Of a stretch of DNA of 64,000 nucleotides, positions 1 to 10,432 are shown in pieces; position 1 is the first letter of the stretch, and every line of letters starts with the position of its first letter. The notes beneath the pieces are model-generated. The model did not search any database. It was not told where the DNA came from and saw nothing but the letters and a program-made list of their open reading frames with translations. This DNA comes from Platanthera guangdongensis. Lineage: Eukaryota > Streptophyta > Magnoliopsida > Asparagales > Orchidaceae. Location: contig CM077162.1 of assembly GCA_039583875.1 (NCBI GenBank), forward strand, positions 165,807,220 to 165,871,219. The letters run 5' to 3'. The position numbers and the translations under genes are program-made.

Positions 1-915
1 TTGCTGAGGTGTTCAAGGTGAAGAGAATTCTTGAAATATCCCAAAGTCTTCACACAGTTTTGTCATGCTTTCAGACTGAAACTCAGTGCCATGGTCACTT
101 CTAATTTTGACCACAGTACTATTTAGTTCATTCTGAATTTGCTTGACAAAGCTGTAGAAGACATTAGGTGTTTCAGATTTCTGCCTTAAGAAGAACACCC
201 AGGAAAACCTTGAGTAGTCATCAACAACTACAAAGGTATAGACCTTCCTGCCTAAGCTGTGAACTGGCATTGGACCAAAGAGATCCATATGCAAGAGGTA
301 TAAACATCTCACAGCATCTTTGTTATCTATGCTTCTAAAGGTGGATTTAGTCTGCTTGCCCTTTTGACAAGCTGAGCAAATGCCATCTTTAACACACTTA
401 ACTTGAGGACCATTCCTCACTAACTCTTTGCTAAAGAGTTTGCTAATAGTCTTGTAGTTAAGATGGGCACGCCTCTTGTGCCATTTGACACAATGAGAGA
501 CTGTCTCATCAGCTACAAGACAAACAGGAGAACCATTGTTCTCAATCATAATGTCTAGACAGTAGACATTCCTCTTTCTATATCCTGTCAAAATGATCTC
601 TTGATCTCTTGAACTCTTGATATGACAACCATTTTTAACAAATGAGATGTCATACCCTACATCACTTAACTGACTTATACTTATAAGGTTGTGTTTCAAC
701 CCTTTAACATAAGCCACTTGAGTAATGGTAACAAGGTTTGAAGAAATGTTACCAAACCCTTTGATGATTCCTTTTTCAGAACCACCAAAGGTCACTTTAG
801 GACCATTTTTGATTGGAATATAGTCCTTCAGTAGTCCCCTTGTTCCAGTCATATGTCTGGAACATCCACTATCCAAGTACCATGTTGGGGTATGGCCACT
901 TGGATTCACCTGCAA
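1..915 (-). pseudogene. pol: A1 pol, N-terminal part: protease and integrase (partial, broken)
   Basis: This is the start of a copia polyprotein. The aspartic protease signature DSGCSRHMTG is near residue 15. A GAG-pre-integrase region follows, with a zinc-binding H/C pattern (WHKR, AHLN, then CSACQKGK), and then the integrase core with LHMDLFGP and the second catalytic Asp in RSDHGTEF. The frame begins at a TTG with no ATG nearby and is in the same frame as gag, separated only by one TAA (922-924). Pol is therefore probably made as a Gag-Pol fusion by stop readthrough or splicing. An in-frame TGA at about 10-12 replaces the Arg codon that A2 has in the RTPQQNG motif, so this copy is inactive. 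RT and RNase H would lie outside the window. Confidence 0.88.
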
Positions 916-921
916 AATAAA

Positions 922-2964
922 TTAATGAACCTTAGAACCCAAAGAAAACTTGGGTCCTTGGTGATTGTTAGTTTGCAACATGACACAGCTACCTACTGGC
1001 TTTCCACCAGGTAACTTGCTACTCAACTTGGCACTGGCATTGTGCCAACAATCCAAGGCAAAGTGGTCAACCTTGCCACAACACCAACATTCAAACTTAT
1101 TGTACCTTTGCTTAGGTACAGACTTTGCTGTCTTAACTGCAGCTGACTTATTGAATGTTGGGGCCTTGCCCTTGGGCTTGGACTGATTCTGAACAGTCCT
1201 GGCAGGTTTAACAAAACCCAGTCCAGCCTTACCTTTGTGATGAGTAAAATCATCAATCAAAGGTAGAACTGATTTAGGCTTTGAAAACTTTGCAACCAGT
1301 TCTCTCTCTTTCTGAATATTTGTCTCCAGTTTCTTAATTTGATCATTCTTAAATGTGATAGTACCCATCTGAATCACTGTAATGTGTTTCAGCCTAGCTA
1401 TCTCATTCAGTTTTTGATCAAATTGCTTCTCAAATTCTGTTGCAGCAGCCTCGAGATCAGCAATCTCCTTTGCCTGACTTTTGGCAAGGGACTTGCTTTT
1501 CTTATAAGCCTGTAACAGCACCTTATATTCATCTATGAGCTGATGAATATCATCCTCAGGCTCAGAACCACTTCCATCATTTGATGAAGATGATTCTGAT
1601 TCTGAACTAGAACAAGAAACTGAACTTAGAGTTGGACTTTGTACCTGACTAGATCCTGGCTGCTCCAGGATTTTGGTACTCTCAGTCAATGCCATCAGTC
1701 CTTGGCACTGGCAGTCTTCTTGTTCATAAATTGACTCCAAGATCTGCATAAATTCTTCTTCTTCTTCTTCAGCAAATAGCCCTATGTAGGCTTCAGCATC
1801 AGTATCAGTGTCTGAAGAAGAAATATCTGAAAGAGTCTTCTCATTCTTGGCAACAAAAGACTTCTCTTTCTTCCCTTTGAGGTGAGTCTTTTTCCTGTCA
1901 CTGGATTCTTTTCTTTTCTCAGGACAATCAGCAATGACATGACCCTGTCTATTGCAGCAGTAGCACACAATCTTTGATCTTGTTGCCTTGCTTGTCTTTG
2001 TCTTTTTCCTGTCCTTCTTTGAAGGCTTTTTCTCCTGATTCAAGACTTCTTTTCCCTTGTAAGTAGATGGTCTGGACCTCCACTGTTTCTTCTTCAGGAA
2101 TTTCTGAAAGTGTCTAGTGAAGGCAGCAAAGTCTTCATCACTTTCACTGCTTGTAGACTTTGTACTGACAGACTCTTCTGACTCAGATTCAACTACCTCT
2201 GGAGGTGGAGTTGATGACTTAGTCCTGCATTTTCTGGGAACTTCTGTCTTGAAAGCAACAGTCCTTTCCTTGTGCTCAGTCCTAGTAGATTTCTCCTCCT
2301 CTTTCCTCACTGTCAGCTGCATCTCATATGACAATAACTTGCCAAACAGTGTAGGAGGAGGAATTTCTCCCAACTTTGCCATTTCTCTTATGGCACAGAT
2401 CTTGGTGTCCCAATCTTTGGTTAGGGACCTCATGAATTTGTCATTTAGTTCATAGTTGCTGAACTCTCTTCCATAAGACATGAGTTCATTAACTATTCTA
2501 TAGAACTTCTTGTAGCATTCAGTGATGCTATCTCCCTTTCCTTGCCTAAAGCTCTCATACTCTTGATTAAGCAAGGACTTCCTATCTTGCCTAACTTCTT
2601 CAGAACCTTCCATATAGACAATGAGAGTATCCCACATTTCTTTTGCTGTCTTACAGTGAATTAAGTTCTGAAAAGTGGCATCATCAATGGCACTCACTAT
2701 TATGTTTTGTGCCCTCTTGTCCATGGTTGCTAGGACAATCTCATCCTTAGTCATCTCAGAGAAATCCTTTGGAGTTCTCTGATTTGCATCAAGAACTGAA
2801 ATCTTTATGGGCACAAAAGGCCCTTCCTTAACTGTGATGTAGATTCTTGGGTCTGAGGCCTCCATAAATAGCCTTACCCTTTCTTTCCAGATCCCAAAAA
2901 TTTCCTTTCTGCAAATAGGTAATTTCATGGAACCCAATTCTTTATGATTTTCAAAGGAACCCAT
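922..2964 (-). CDS. gag: A1 Gag, intact 680 aa
   Basis: Structural capsid/nucleocapsid protein that would form virus-like particles and package element RNA. The start is ATG at 2964, 95 nt from the primer site, and the frame is open to TAA at 922-924. Residues about 1-230 are the UBN2/DUF4219-type gag domain (IWKERVRLFMEASD; EMWDTL; LLNQEYESF). A first CCHC knuckle (CYCCNRQGHVIADC) lies near residue 335. Acidic Ser/Glu tracts follow, then a predicted coiled coil at about 470-570 (LIDEYKVLLQAYKK onward), and a second CCHC knuckle (CWCCGKVDHFALDC) near 630. A Gag of this size with a coiled coil is typical of Sireviruses. A2 carries the homologue, broken. No inactivating change is visible here, so it could still supply Gag in trans. 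Confidence 0.9.
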   Translation of the reverse strand: MGSFENHKELGSMKLPICRKEIFGIWKERVRLFMEASDPRIYITVKEGPFVPIKISVLDANQRTPKDFSEMTKDEIVLATMDKRAQNIIVSAIDDATFQNLIHCKTAKEMWDTLIVYMEGSEEVRQDRKSLLNQEYESFRQGKGDSITECYKKFYRIVNELMSYGREFSNYELNDKFMRSLTKDWDTKICAIREMAKLGEIPPPTLFGKLLSYEMQLTVRKEEEKSTRTEHKERTVAFKTEVPRKCRTKSSTPPPEVVESESEESVSTKSTSSESDEDFAAFTRHFQKFLKKKQWRSRPSTYKGKEVLNQEKKPSKKDRKKTKTSKATRSKIVCYCCNRQGHVIADCPEKRKESSDRKKTHLKGKKEKSFVAKNEKTLSDISSSDTDTDAEAYIGLFAEEEEEEFMQILESIYEQEDCQCQGLMALTESTKILEQPGSSQVQSPTLSSVSCSSSESESSSSNDGSGSEPEDDIHQLIDEYKVLLQAYKKSKSLAKSQAKEIADLEAAATEFEKQFDQKLNEIARLKHITVIQMGTITFKNDQIKKLETNIQKERELVAKFSKPKSVLPLIDDFTHHKGKAGLGFVKPARTVQNQSKPKGKAPTFNKSAAVKTAKSVPKQRYNKFECWCCGKVDHFALDCWHNASAKLSSKLPGGKPVGSCVMLQTNNHQGPKFSLGSKVH

Positions 2965-3057
2965 GGTTCTTGATTTTCTTGAAGCTGTTTTCTGACCTGG
3001 ACTGTTTCTGCCAAACAGGATCTCCTTACACTGTTAGTCCTTGTTTTGAGGAACCTC

Positions 3058-3069
3058 GCTTTGATACCA
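3058..3069 (-). other. A1 primer binding site
   Basis: The minus strand reads TGGTATCAAAGC, two bases after the LTR terminal CA. It is complementary to the 3' end of plant initiator methionine tRNA, the usual primer for copia minus-strand DNA synthesis. It fixes the LTR/internal boundary. Confidence 0.88.
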
Positions 3070-3992
3070 CTTGAAAGATATGGTACCTAAACACCTAGAG
3101 GGGAGGGTGAATAGGTGACCTAATCCTTTTCTAACTTTGTTGGCAGCCAAATAGTTATATCACAGGTTTCTAAGTAGTCTATTACAGCAATCAGCAATAA
3201 TCAAACATACACAGCACATTCACAGCACAGCACACAGTGATTTATAGTGGTTCCCCAATCTTTGGGTACATCCACTTTCCCCCTTCGCCTATCTAGCAGT
3301 GTACTAGATTCGGCCAAACTTCTCCACTGTCTCAGAACCCAAATAGGTTCCTACACCTCAGGCCCAAAGCCTTACACCTCAGCTTTCTCCAAAGCCTACA
3401 CTCAGCCACAAAGGCCTACACTCAGCCACCGAGGCCTACACTCAGCCAATCAAGGCCTACACTCAGAGTTCTTCAACTCCTACACTCAGGCTATCAAGCC
3501 CTACCCTCAGCCTTTATAAATTTAGGCTTACAATGCACTCAGATCCAAAGATCCTACAAGTTAAAATAGTATTACAACAAATAACTCAACAACTCAGAAA
3601 ATAAGAGAGGAGTTGAGAGTTTCTTGCTGAGTTCTTGGAAGAACTCAGATAGATCCAAACTGACTTAGCTTCCTTCAAAGCTTCTTGAGTAGAACTGAAT
3701 AAGTCTGAATCCTCTGCAGTTGTTCCTTGACCTCTGCTTCTTAAGATCCAGAAGCTTCTGAATCCTTCTTCTCAGCCTAGTTCCAAAGACTGAATTCTTG
3801 ATTGGAGCTCTCTCTCTCCAACTTCTTAGATCTGCTGTTGGACAGCACGATCTTCTTGATTTGTATCACTTGGATAACTTGATCAGCAACCACTTGAACA
3901 AATCTCTTAGATTAATCTGAACTCAATCAGAACTTAATCTTCTTCTGTTAACTCTTCACAACAACAACATTAGTTTCTGTAAACAGTCTGTG

Positions 3993-4002
3993 CCTATTTA
4001 TA
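3993..4002 (-). promoter_or_regulatory. A1 LTR TATA box
   Basis: The minus strand reads TATAAATAGG, a canonical plant TATA box. It divides the LTR so that the palindrome array lies 157-1,064 bp upstream (U3), with about 920 bp of R/U5 downstream. The A2 LTRs have TATATATA at the matching place. Confidence 0.65.
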
Positions 4003-4158
4003 GGCCTGCTTCATGGTAACCGGATGGTCCGGTTCATAACTGACTTCTGAGATCTCTGACAAGTGCTGTAGACCGGCTGGAACGGCAGCTGTCACGTCAT
4101 CCAGTCAATTCTTGAAATTCTCTAACTGTCAGATAGTGTCGAGACTTTCTGTTCTTAA

Positions 4159-5066
4159 GTGTCGACACTTATAGATCAAGTGTCGACACATGCTGTGTAA
4201 GTGTCGACACAAGTCTACAAGGTGTCGACACAACTCCTTGTATGTCTCGACACAGATTCTTATTCAGGTGTCGACACTTGGAATTGAGTGTCGACACAAG
4301 TACTTGATCTTCTGTAACTTGTTAAATTCTTCTAAGTGTCGACACATCTCCTTTGTGTCGACACATCTTCATGTGTTGAAACTGTCAAGTGTCGACACTT
4401 CTTCTTGGTGTCGACACAAGTCTTCAATATAGATTCTTCAGCTGAGTGTCGACACATTCCCTTAGTGTCGACACTTGTACTTAGAATATTTTTGTAGATA
4501 TTTATGTTCTTTGCTAAGTGTCGACACAGCTCCTTATGTCGACACTTTCTTTGAGTCTTCAACTGAGTGTCGACATATTGTGCTGAGTGTCGACACTTTC
4601 TTCAAGTGTTGACTCTTCTGGTTGTGTGTCGACACATTGTGTTGAGTGTCGACACATACTTCAAGTGTTGACTCTTTTGGTTGTGTGTCGACACATTGTG
4701 CTGAGTGTCGACACATACTTCAAGTGTTGACTCTTCTGGTTAAGTGTCGACACATTGTGCTGGGTGTCGACACTTGCACTTAGTCTCTGCATAATTTTGC
4801 TGAGTGTCGACACAACTCCAAGTGTCGACACTTTCTGGTGTAGACACAGCTCTTCTAGGTGTCGACACTTCTGCTAAGTGTCGACACTGCTTCTCTGCAT
4901 TCTTCTTCACTGAGTGTCGACACAGCTCCTTGTGTCGACACTTTCTGTCTGGTGTCGACTCTTCATCCCAGGTGTCGACACAATGACTCCAAGTGTCGAC
5001 ACTGCTTGTCTGGGTGTCGACACAAGCTTTCTCAAGTGTCGACACTTTCCCTCTGGGTGTCGACAC
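4159..5066. repeat. Array of about 31 GTGTCGACAC palindromes in A1 U3
   Basis: By hand count about 31 perfect copies of the 10-bp palindrome GTGTCGACAC lie in about 900 bp, plus one-base variants such as GTCTCGACAC and TATGTCGACAC. Spacing is irregular, mostly 15-45 bp, with T/C-rich spacers. The array lies directly upstream of the TATA box in element orientation. Palindrome arrays near the promoter are described for maize Sirevirus LTRs, with a different motif. A regulatory role is inference. Confidence 0.9.
4602..4778. repeat. 59-bp tandem repeat, three copies, within the palindrome array
   Basis: Units start at 4602, 4661 and 4720 (TCAAGTGTTGACTCTT). Each carries two GTGTCGACAC palindromes. 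The third unit is less well kept. This shows that the array grows at least partly by local tandem duplication. Confidence 0.8.
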
Positions 5067-5211
5067 ATGGACTTAGAAAGTTTTAGCTTCAGTCCAGTGA
5101 ATACCTAACCTACACAAGTAACTCAAACATACATCAAATACATTATGATGTATATCATTGAATTGGGTGAGGCTTCTTCAAATCAGGTACATTTGACCAA
5201 TGTACCCAACA

Positions 5212-5279
5212 CAGATGACAAACTTGTTAAGATTGCACACTGGAGGTCTGATGCTTGCATAGTTTCTGTTTTGGGCCAT
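5212..5279 (-). pseudogene. gag: C1 gag, first about 22 codons only
   Basis: The ATG at 5279 begins MAQNRNYAS followed by a PPVCNL motif. It matches the start of family B Gag (ATG at 28711) almost residue for residue. The frame is cut by the A1 LTR at 5211, so no product is possible. It shows that families B and C have closely related Gags although their LTRs differ. Confidence 0.8.
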
Positions 5280-5397
5280 GTCTGTGAAGAAATAAATCTA
5301 ATAACAAAAACAAAACAAACAGATCTAACTAGAGGGATCTTTGGGTTCAGGTGTTAGCCTATGCTACCAATAAGATGTGGTATTTTAACCAACCTGC

Positions 5398-5408
5398 CTC
5401 TGATACCA
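5398..5408 (-). other. C1 primer binding site
   Basis: The minus strand reads TGGTATCAGAG, matching the initiator-Met tRNA 3' end, two bases from the LTR end. Confidence 0.82.
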
Positions 5409-5410
5409 AT

Positions 5411-7080
5411 TGAAAGTGCAGGTTAGATCTGAAATACTTTACAGGAGGTGAATAGAGTATTGTGCTTACTTCAAAATTTTTACAACTTTTGTTGTAAGCC
5501 TAGGTGAACAAGTCAGCAAATACAATAAACTAAGCACAACAACCTATTAATCACAGAACAACACAGCCAAAACAAAAATAAGAGCAACCAGACGACACAA
5601 GAATTTTATAGTGGTTCCCCATCCTGGGTACATCCACTCTTCTACTACCCTGGTAGGAACCCACTCAGGTTTTTGATCAGGTGCCTGACACCAATGAGCT
5701 TTTGTTCAGATGCTCAAAAACCAAAACCTCAAGTCTTTTGGAAGGAGACTTGCAACCAGAATAATTTTGAAGGGATTTAAAACCCTGTACAGGAATTGGA
5801 AAGAAGGGTGATGAGGTCTTCTCTTTCTCAATAACAACTGAGAAGACTTGTGGATTGATGTTAGCAGCTTTTGCTCCCCCTGAGATCTTGAATGTATCAG
5901 AAATGCTAGAGCACTGCTTCAGGGTGATTAGTCTTCAAAGACCTAGAATGCCTGGACCAGAAATTGTTTCAGGAACTCCTTTGACAGATTGAGATTTGTT
6001 GTCCTTTGAAGTAGTCCTGAGAATTGAAGGGATAAGACTCTTGATAGAATTTGATTGTTCTTCTTATTCTTCTTGATGAAGTTGTTCTCTAGTCAAGGCT
6101 GATTGCAGTAGAACTTTTGATTTGAGTATGATTGTTCTTCTGTGCAATCTAAGTGTCTGTCTGATTGTGTATATTGCTCTCTGTACTAGTTGTTCTTTCT
6201 TGTTCTTTTTCTGACTGCACTTTTTTGATGATCTCTTACTGACTGAAGATCATTCGAAAATTTGAATGTTGAGCAGTAATTGCAGTCGGCCTTTGAAGGA
6301 AGCGGCAATCAATAATTTCCGCAACTGTCACATGGAAAAATGGCATGTAATAATCCATAGTCAATGCGCGTTCTAACGGTAACATTCCGGGAAGATCTGG
6401 CATTAATAACTCCGGAATCATCGCCAAGAAATGTGATTGGGAAACTGAAGAAGACCTAGTCTGGAATCGTCGAACGAAGAACACAATTCGTCGAGCTGAG
6501 TTTGAGTTCGTCAAGCTGAGCTTGAGTTCATCGAGCTGAGCTTGAGAGAGTTCGTCGACCAGACAATATTCATTCGCCAAACAGACAACCAAAATTCGTT
6601 GAGCTGATGACTATTACTGTCAGACAGTATTCGTCGAACTAAGATCCAAATTCGTCGAGCTGAGAACAGTTCTGGACTTAGTCAAAATTCTGCATCTGCT
6701 GATATTCTGTGTCGATATAAGTTGGTGTCGACTGATTGATCTTGGTGTCGACTCAAATCTTTTGGTGCCGACATGAGCTAGTGTTGATTGAAGTCCTGGT
6801 GTCGACACAAATCCTCTGGTGTCGACACAAATTGTCTGGTGTCGACACATGCCCTAAGTGTCGATACAAATACTCTGAGTTCAGAATTCGTCGAGTAGAG
6901 TACAACATTCGTCGACCTGAGAAGTTGACTTCGTCGACCTGAGAAGTTGAGAACTTGAGGTCCAAGTTCGTCGAACTCAGAATCTAATTCGTCGACCAAA
7001 GCTTGAAGCTGGACTTAGAAATATTCTGTTGTTGTCCTGACTTTGGCTTGAAGTAGAAACTCAGTCTTCATCGAACAGAG
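5411..7080 (-). repeat. C1 5' LTR, truncated
   Basis: On the plus strand it begins TGAAAGTGCAGG, as in C2. The G tract near 5440 has decayed. From about 6460 to 7000 it carries a mixed array of TTCGTCGAGCTGAG-type motifs and GTGTCGACAC-type palindromes. The LTR ends abruptly at 7080 against TGTAACACCC. Confidence 0.85.
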
Positions 7081-8689
7081 TGTAACACCCCCTATCCGTC
7101 GCATAACATATAACAGTAGGTCCGGCCGGGGCCCAATGCCATATACCACAGACAGACCGGGTGGTTACTCATGGAAACCATCCAACCAATCATAACGTCC
7201 TACACAGAGCATTCTAGCGGAAGCAATTTAATAAGTTGCAATAAAGAGCCCAGCACTAAAGCATGAATTTCCACTAATACCAAATAGGAATATTGTGCAT
7301 ACACAAGAACAAGCCTTAAGGCCTTACACAATGGTTCACTTGATATTGCATGATTTACAAACCACGGCACGCAGGCCGGTCATACATGAATAAAGCAATA
7401 AACACTCCAATTAGGTCTTCGAGGGCCGGCTTCGCAAATTGGGCTTTAGCCCGCTATTGACCGCTTGGTCCAGCAGCACCTGCAAGCAACAAACCACCGC
7501 ACGGTGGCAAAACAAGGCAACGGTCAGCAATGCTGACCAAATTATAACAATCCCGCCCCCAACTCGGGGCGGCGATGCTCCTTCCCTGCATTTCATTAGC
7601 ATAAGCGAGCAATATAACAATATTCATTTCATCACAGACGTTGGCTCGCATGGCCACACGCCTCGTGCTCTCAGGGTACATTCTCGGTGAACCGGTCGAT
7701 GTCACGTAAATTAAAGCCATAGACATTCCGTACTCACCACCGCCACTTTGACGGCCAAACCTATAAGCAATTTTGTCTTCTTGCCCTGGGTCACGACAAT
7801 TTAAGCCATAGACCGCCGAAGACCCTCATCTATGCCAACGGTAAGTGACACGTTCCCTTAGGTCTCTTTAACCGAACGACATAGAACGGGTACGGTTCCA
7901 TCTAACCCGTGCTCACATCGCAACGACAGTTTAAGCCATATGCGCGGGTCAAACTTCTCCCGAGTCCCATTTCCATCACATTTCACATAACCCGGTTATG
8001 TTCAAGTTGGCTCTCAGGCCACCAAGTTAGCAGGATCACGCATCCGCCCAGTTTTCCGGGTGCACCTTTGGGTTAATCCCCAAGGCTCCCTGTTGCAATC
8101 TACCATGTAGAAAACCCGAAAAACAACCAATAGCACAGAGTCTTCTCCGGCATTTATGCAATGCAACATCACCGATCCAGACCAACATGTCCGGATAGTC
8201 TTCACACATCATGCTTATGTCCGTTCTCGATTACGGACTCTACACAACGGGGACTTTACATATCTACCCGAAGGAACGCCTCCAACTCACCGCAAACTCG
8301 CGAGAGCGGGCTTCCTATGCAAAGAAGGAGAGCTACACATGCTCAAGAAGAGAATCGTTACCCTAGCGTTCTTCTTTGGCGCCATGGAAAAGTAAATGGA
8401 TGGAAAGCACCGCACTCTCTTCGCCTCCGTGGATCCGGAGTCGGCTCGCGATATGGAGCTCCGAAGCTCCTCCAATGGACAGATATAGCTACTTCTTCCT
8501 TCCTTGGCTCTCCTCTCTCTCTAAGCTTTAGAAAGATAACCACTCATGAAAAAGTGAGGGTTTCTAAGGCCCAATCCCGGGTATATCCCATCAGGAACAA
8601 CCCCCAGCCGTTGGATCACCAATTAAAGAAACAAACGGCTTTGATTCGGGACTGAAATGTCCAATCTGGACCGAACACGGCCTGGCACA

Positions 8690-9340
8690 CGCCCGTGTCC
8701 AGGGCCGTGTGCCTCATTCGCCGTCAAAATCTACACGCCTGGAACATCACACGGGCATCGAACATGCCCGTGTTCGACCTGACACGCCCGTGTTCCTACT
8801 GACACGGTCGTGTGGTTGGCCGTGTGCCCCTATCTTTTATTCCGAAAACAACCCGAGAACTACACCGGTTCCTGGACACGCCCGTGTCCTAACCCGTGTC
8901 CACTCAAACACGCCTGGGCTCCAGGCCGTGTACACGGTCTCGACACTCGATACTTCGTCGAGCGAAGTTTGTCGACCTCACGATACGTCTTCGGACACGC
9001 CCGTGTCCTAGGCCGCGTGCCTTGTCTCGACACATCGTCGAGCAAAATTCGTCGACTCCCGGGACGAGTGTCGACACGGATCGACACGCTCTGCGACACG
9101 CCCGTGTCGCAGGCCGTGTGCCATGTCTCGACACTTCGTCGAGCGCAGAGTGTCGACTTCGCGGGCTGAGTGTCGACACGGGTCGACACGCCCTGCGACA
9201 CGCCCGTGTCGCAGGCCGTGTGCCATGTCTCGACACATCGTCGAGCCAAAATTCGTCGACCTCTCAACCAACTCGATGACACAAGCCTGACACGCCCTGG
9301 GACACGCCCGTGTCCTAGGCCGTGTGCCTCCTGCCAGAAC
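8690..9340. repeat. Inverted-repeat motif array in gypsy LTR D
   Basis: This stretch contains many copies of GACACGCCCGTGTC (arms GACACG/CGTGTC) and of GGCCGTGTG. From about 8938 on it also has GTCTCGACAC, GTGTCGACAC and TCGTCGAGC, the same cores found in the copia LTR arrays of families A, B and C. Confidence 0.85.
9068..9265. repeat. 102-bp tandem duplication in LTR D
   Basis: Two units start at 9068 and 9170. Each runs GTGTCGACACGG, then CGACACGC, GACACGCCCGTGTCGCAGG, a GTCTCGACAC variant and TCGTCGAGC. They differ at only a few bases over the shared part. Confidence 0.75.
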
Positions 9341-10262
9341 CCAAAACTGGCCCAAAACGTACCCGTCGCTCCTTTGAGTTTCAGGGCGTTACAACTGAAA
9401 GAAATTGTACCCTAATCACCTAGAGGGGGGGGGGTGAATAGGTGACTATATCTTTTTTAAACTTTTAGGCAGATTGCAGATAATATCACAGATTTATAAT
9501 TACTTCTTCACAGCAAACAATTAGCAATCACAGAATAAACATGCACACAGTGAACACACAGATTTATAGTGGTTCCCCAAGGTTTCGGTACATCCACTTT
9601 CCCCATTCGCCTATCTAGTAGTGTACTAGATTCGGCCAAACTCCTACACTATTCCTCAGATCCTCAGATCTTACACTCAGAACCCCAAATGGTTCCTACA
9701 GCTCAGGCCCAAGGCCCTACAACTCAGTCTTCTCCAAAGACCTACACTCAGCCACAAGGCCTACACTCAGCCACAAGGCCCACACTCAGCCACAAGGCCT
9801 ACACTTAGAGATATGGATCTCCTACACTCAGGCACACATGCCCTACCACTCAGCCTTTATAATTACAGGCTTACAACTCAGATCCGTAAGGATCCTACAA
9901 GATATAAAGAATACAAAGTATATACCTACAACTCTGAATAGAGAGAAGAGTTGACAGGTTCTTGATGAGTTCTTGGAAGAACTCTGCTGAGATCAACCAC
10001 ACTTGGCTTTCTCCAAAGCTTCTTGAATGTAGAACACAATAGGGTTGATACTCTCTGCAGCTGATCTTCAATCACTGCAACTTAAGAATCAGACCTTGAT
10101 CTGAAACCTTCTTCACATCCTGGTTCCAACGGCTGTCTTCTTGGAAGGAGCTCTCTCTCTCTCCAACTTCTTAGATCTTCACTTGAATTAATTCTTCAAT
10201 GAATAGCTAGATCTTGTGTGAATCACTTTGATGTGTTGATCATCTCCTTCTGTTGACAGAAT

Positions 10263-10280
10263 AGGCCTATATATAGGCCT
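10263..10280 (-). promoter_or_regulatory. A2 3' LTR TATA region inside an 18-bp palindrome
   Basis: AGGCCTATATATAGGCCT is a perfect palindrome with TATATATA in the centre. It lies about 150 bp on the downstream side of the palindrome array in element orientation. The A2 5' LTR has the identical sequence at 33257-33274. Confidence 0.6.
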
Positions 10281-10432
10281 TCTTCATGGTGACCGGCTGA
10301 TCCGGTTCCTAACAGCTTTCTGACATCTCTGACAGTTGCAGTAGACCGGCTGGAATGGCAGCTGTCATGTCATCCAGTCACTTCTTGAAATATCTGTAAC
10401 TGTCTGAAAGTGTCGAGACAGTCTGTCTTTAA

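Larger units (their letters stand above)
1..5211 (-). mobile_element. Copia element A1 (Sirevirus-like, family A), left end outside window
   Basis: Minus-strand Ty1/copia element. Reading right to left it has a 5' LTR (3072-5211), a tRNA primer site, gag, and the start of pol, which runs off the left edge. The large gag with coiled coil and two zinc knuckles, the long LTR and the C/G tract just inside the LTR end fit the Sirevirus lineage. The right flank at 5212-5216 (CAGAT) is a candidate target duplication, but the other copy lies outside the window. It is inserted inside the gag start of the C1 remnant. Confidence 0.9.
3072..5211 (-). repeat. A1 5' LTR (2,140 bp)
   Basis: On the plus strand it starts TGAAAGATATGG and ends GTACCCAACA (minus strand TGTTGGGTAC...TTTCA), with TG/CA ends. 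It is about 2.1 kb and homologous to the A2 LTRs. It holds a G-rich tract near 3100 (a C tract on the element strand), a TATA box near 4000, and a palindrome array further upstream. The small open frames inside it rich in VDT, CRH and STQ are translations of the palindrome array, not genes. Confidence 0.9.
5212..7080 (-). mobile_element. Copia remnant C1 (family C): gag start plus truncated 5' LTR
   Basis: Minus-strand leftover of a second copia family. It holds the first codons of gag, a primer site and 1,670 bp of the 5' LTR. It is interrupted on the left by A1 and on the right by the gypsy LTR D at 7081. Its LTR aligns along its length to the complete C2 LTR at 61306-63261 and stops at the point matching about 62980. 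The missing LTR end is not found elsewhere in the window. Confidence 0.85.
7081..9393 (+). mobile_element. Ty3/gypsy LTR D (2,313 bp), probably solo or cut-off LTR
   Basis: It begins TGTAACACCC and ends GGGCGTTACA, the terminal pattern of plant chromovirus LTRs, so orientation is taken as plus. No gag or pol is attached. The left flank is CAGAG (7076-7080). Only 2 bp (AC) separate its end from the A2 LTR, so no matching target duplication can be seen. It may be a solo LTR, or a 5' LTR whose primer site was hit by A2. Its last 700 bp hold palindrome and tandem repeats. Confidence 0.75.

Noticed and set aside
4159..5066. Possible CRISPR-like array
   Set aside because: The repeat is only a 10-bp palindrome with irregular, related T/C-rich spacers, inside a plant LTR; no cas genes and a eukaryotic context.
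4190..5108. Many short frames on both strands rich in VDT, CRHK and STQ
   Set aside because: They are six-frame translations of the GTGTCGACAC palindrome array in an LTR; the same false frames recur at 10550-11337 and 33583-34219.
6236..6592. 118-codon frame on the minus strand, similar to one at 61838-62332
   Set aside because: Both lie in the R/U5 part of family C LTRs and are conserved only because the LTRs are; no domain is recognisable.
8709..9415. Overlapping frames of 80-140 codons in LTR D
   Set aside because: Arg/Thr/Val/Pro-rich translations of the GACACGCCCGTGTC and TCGA-core repeats; no start context or recognisable domain.
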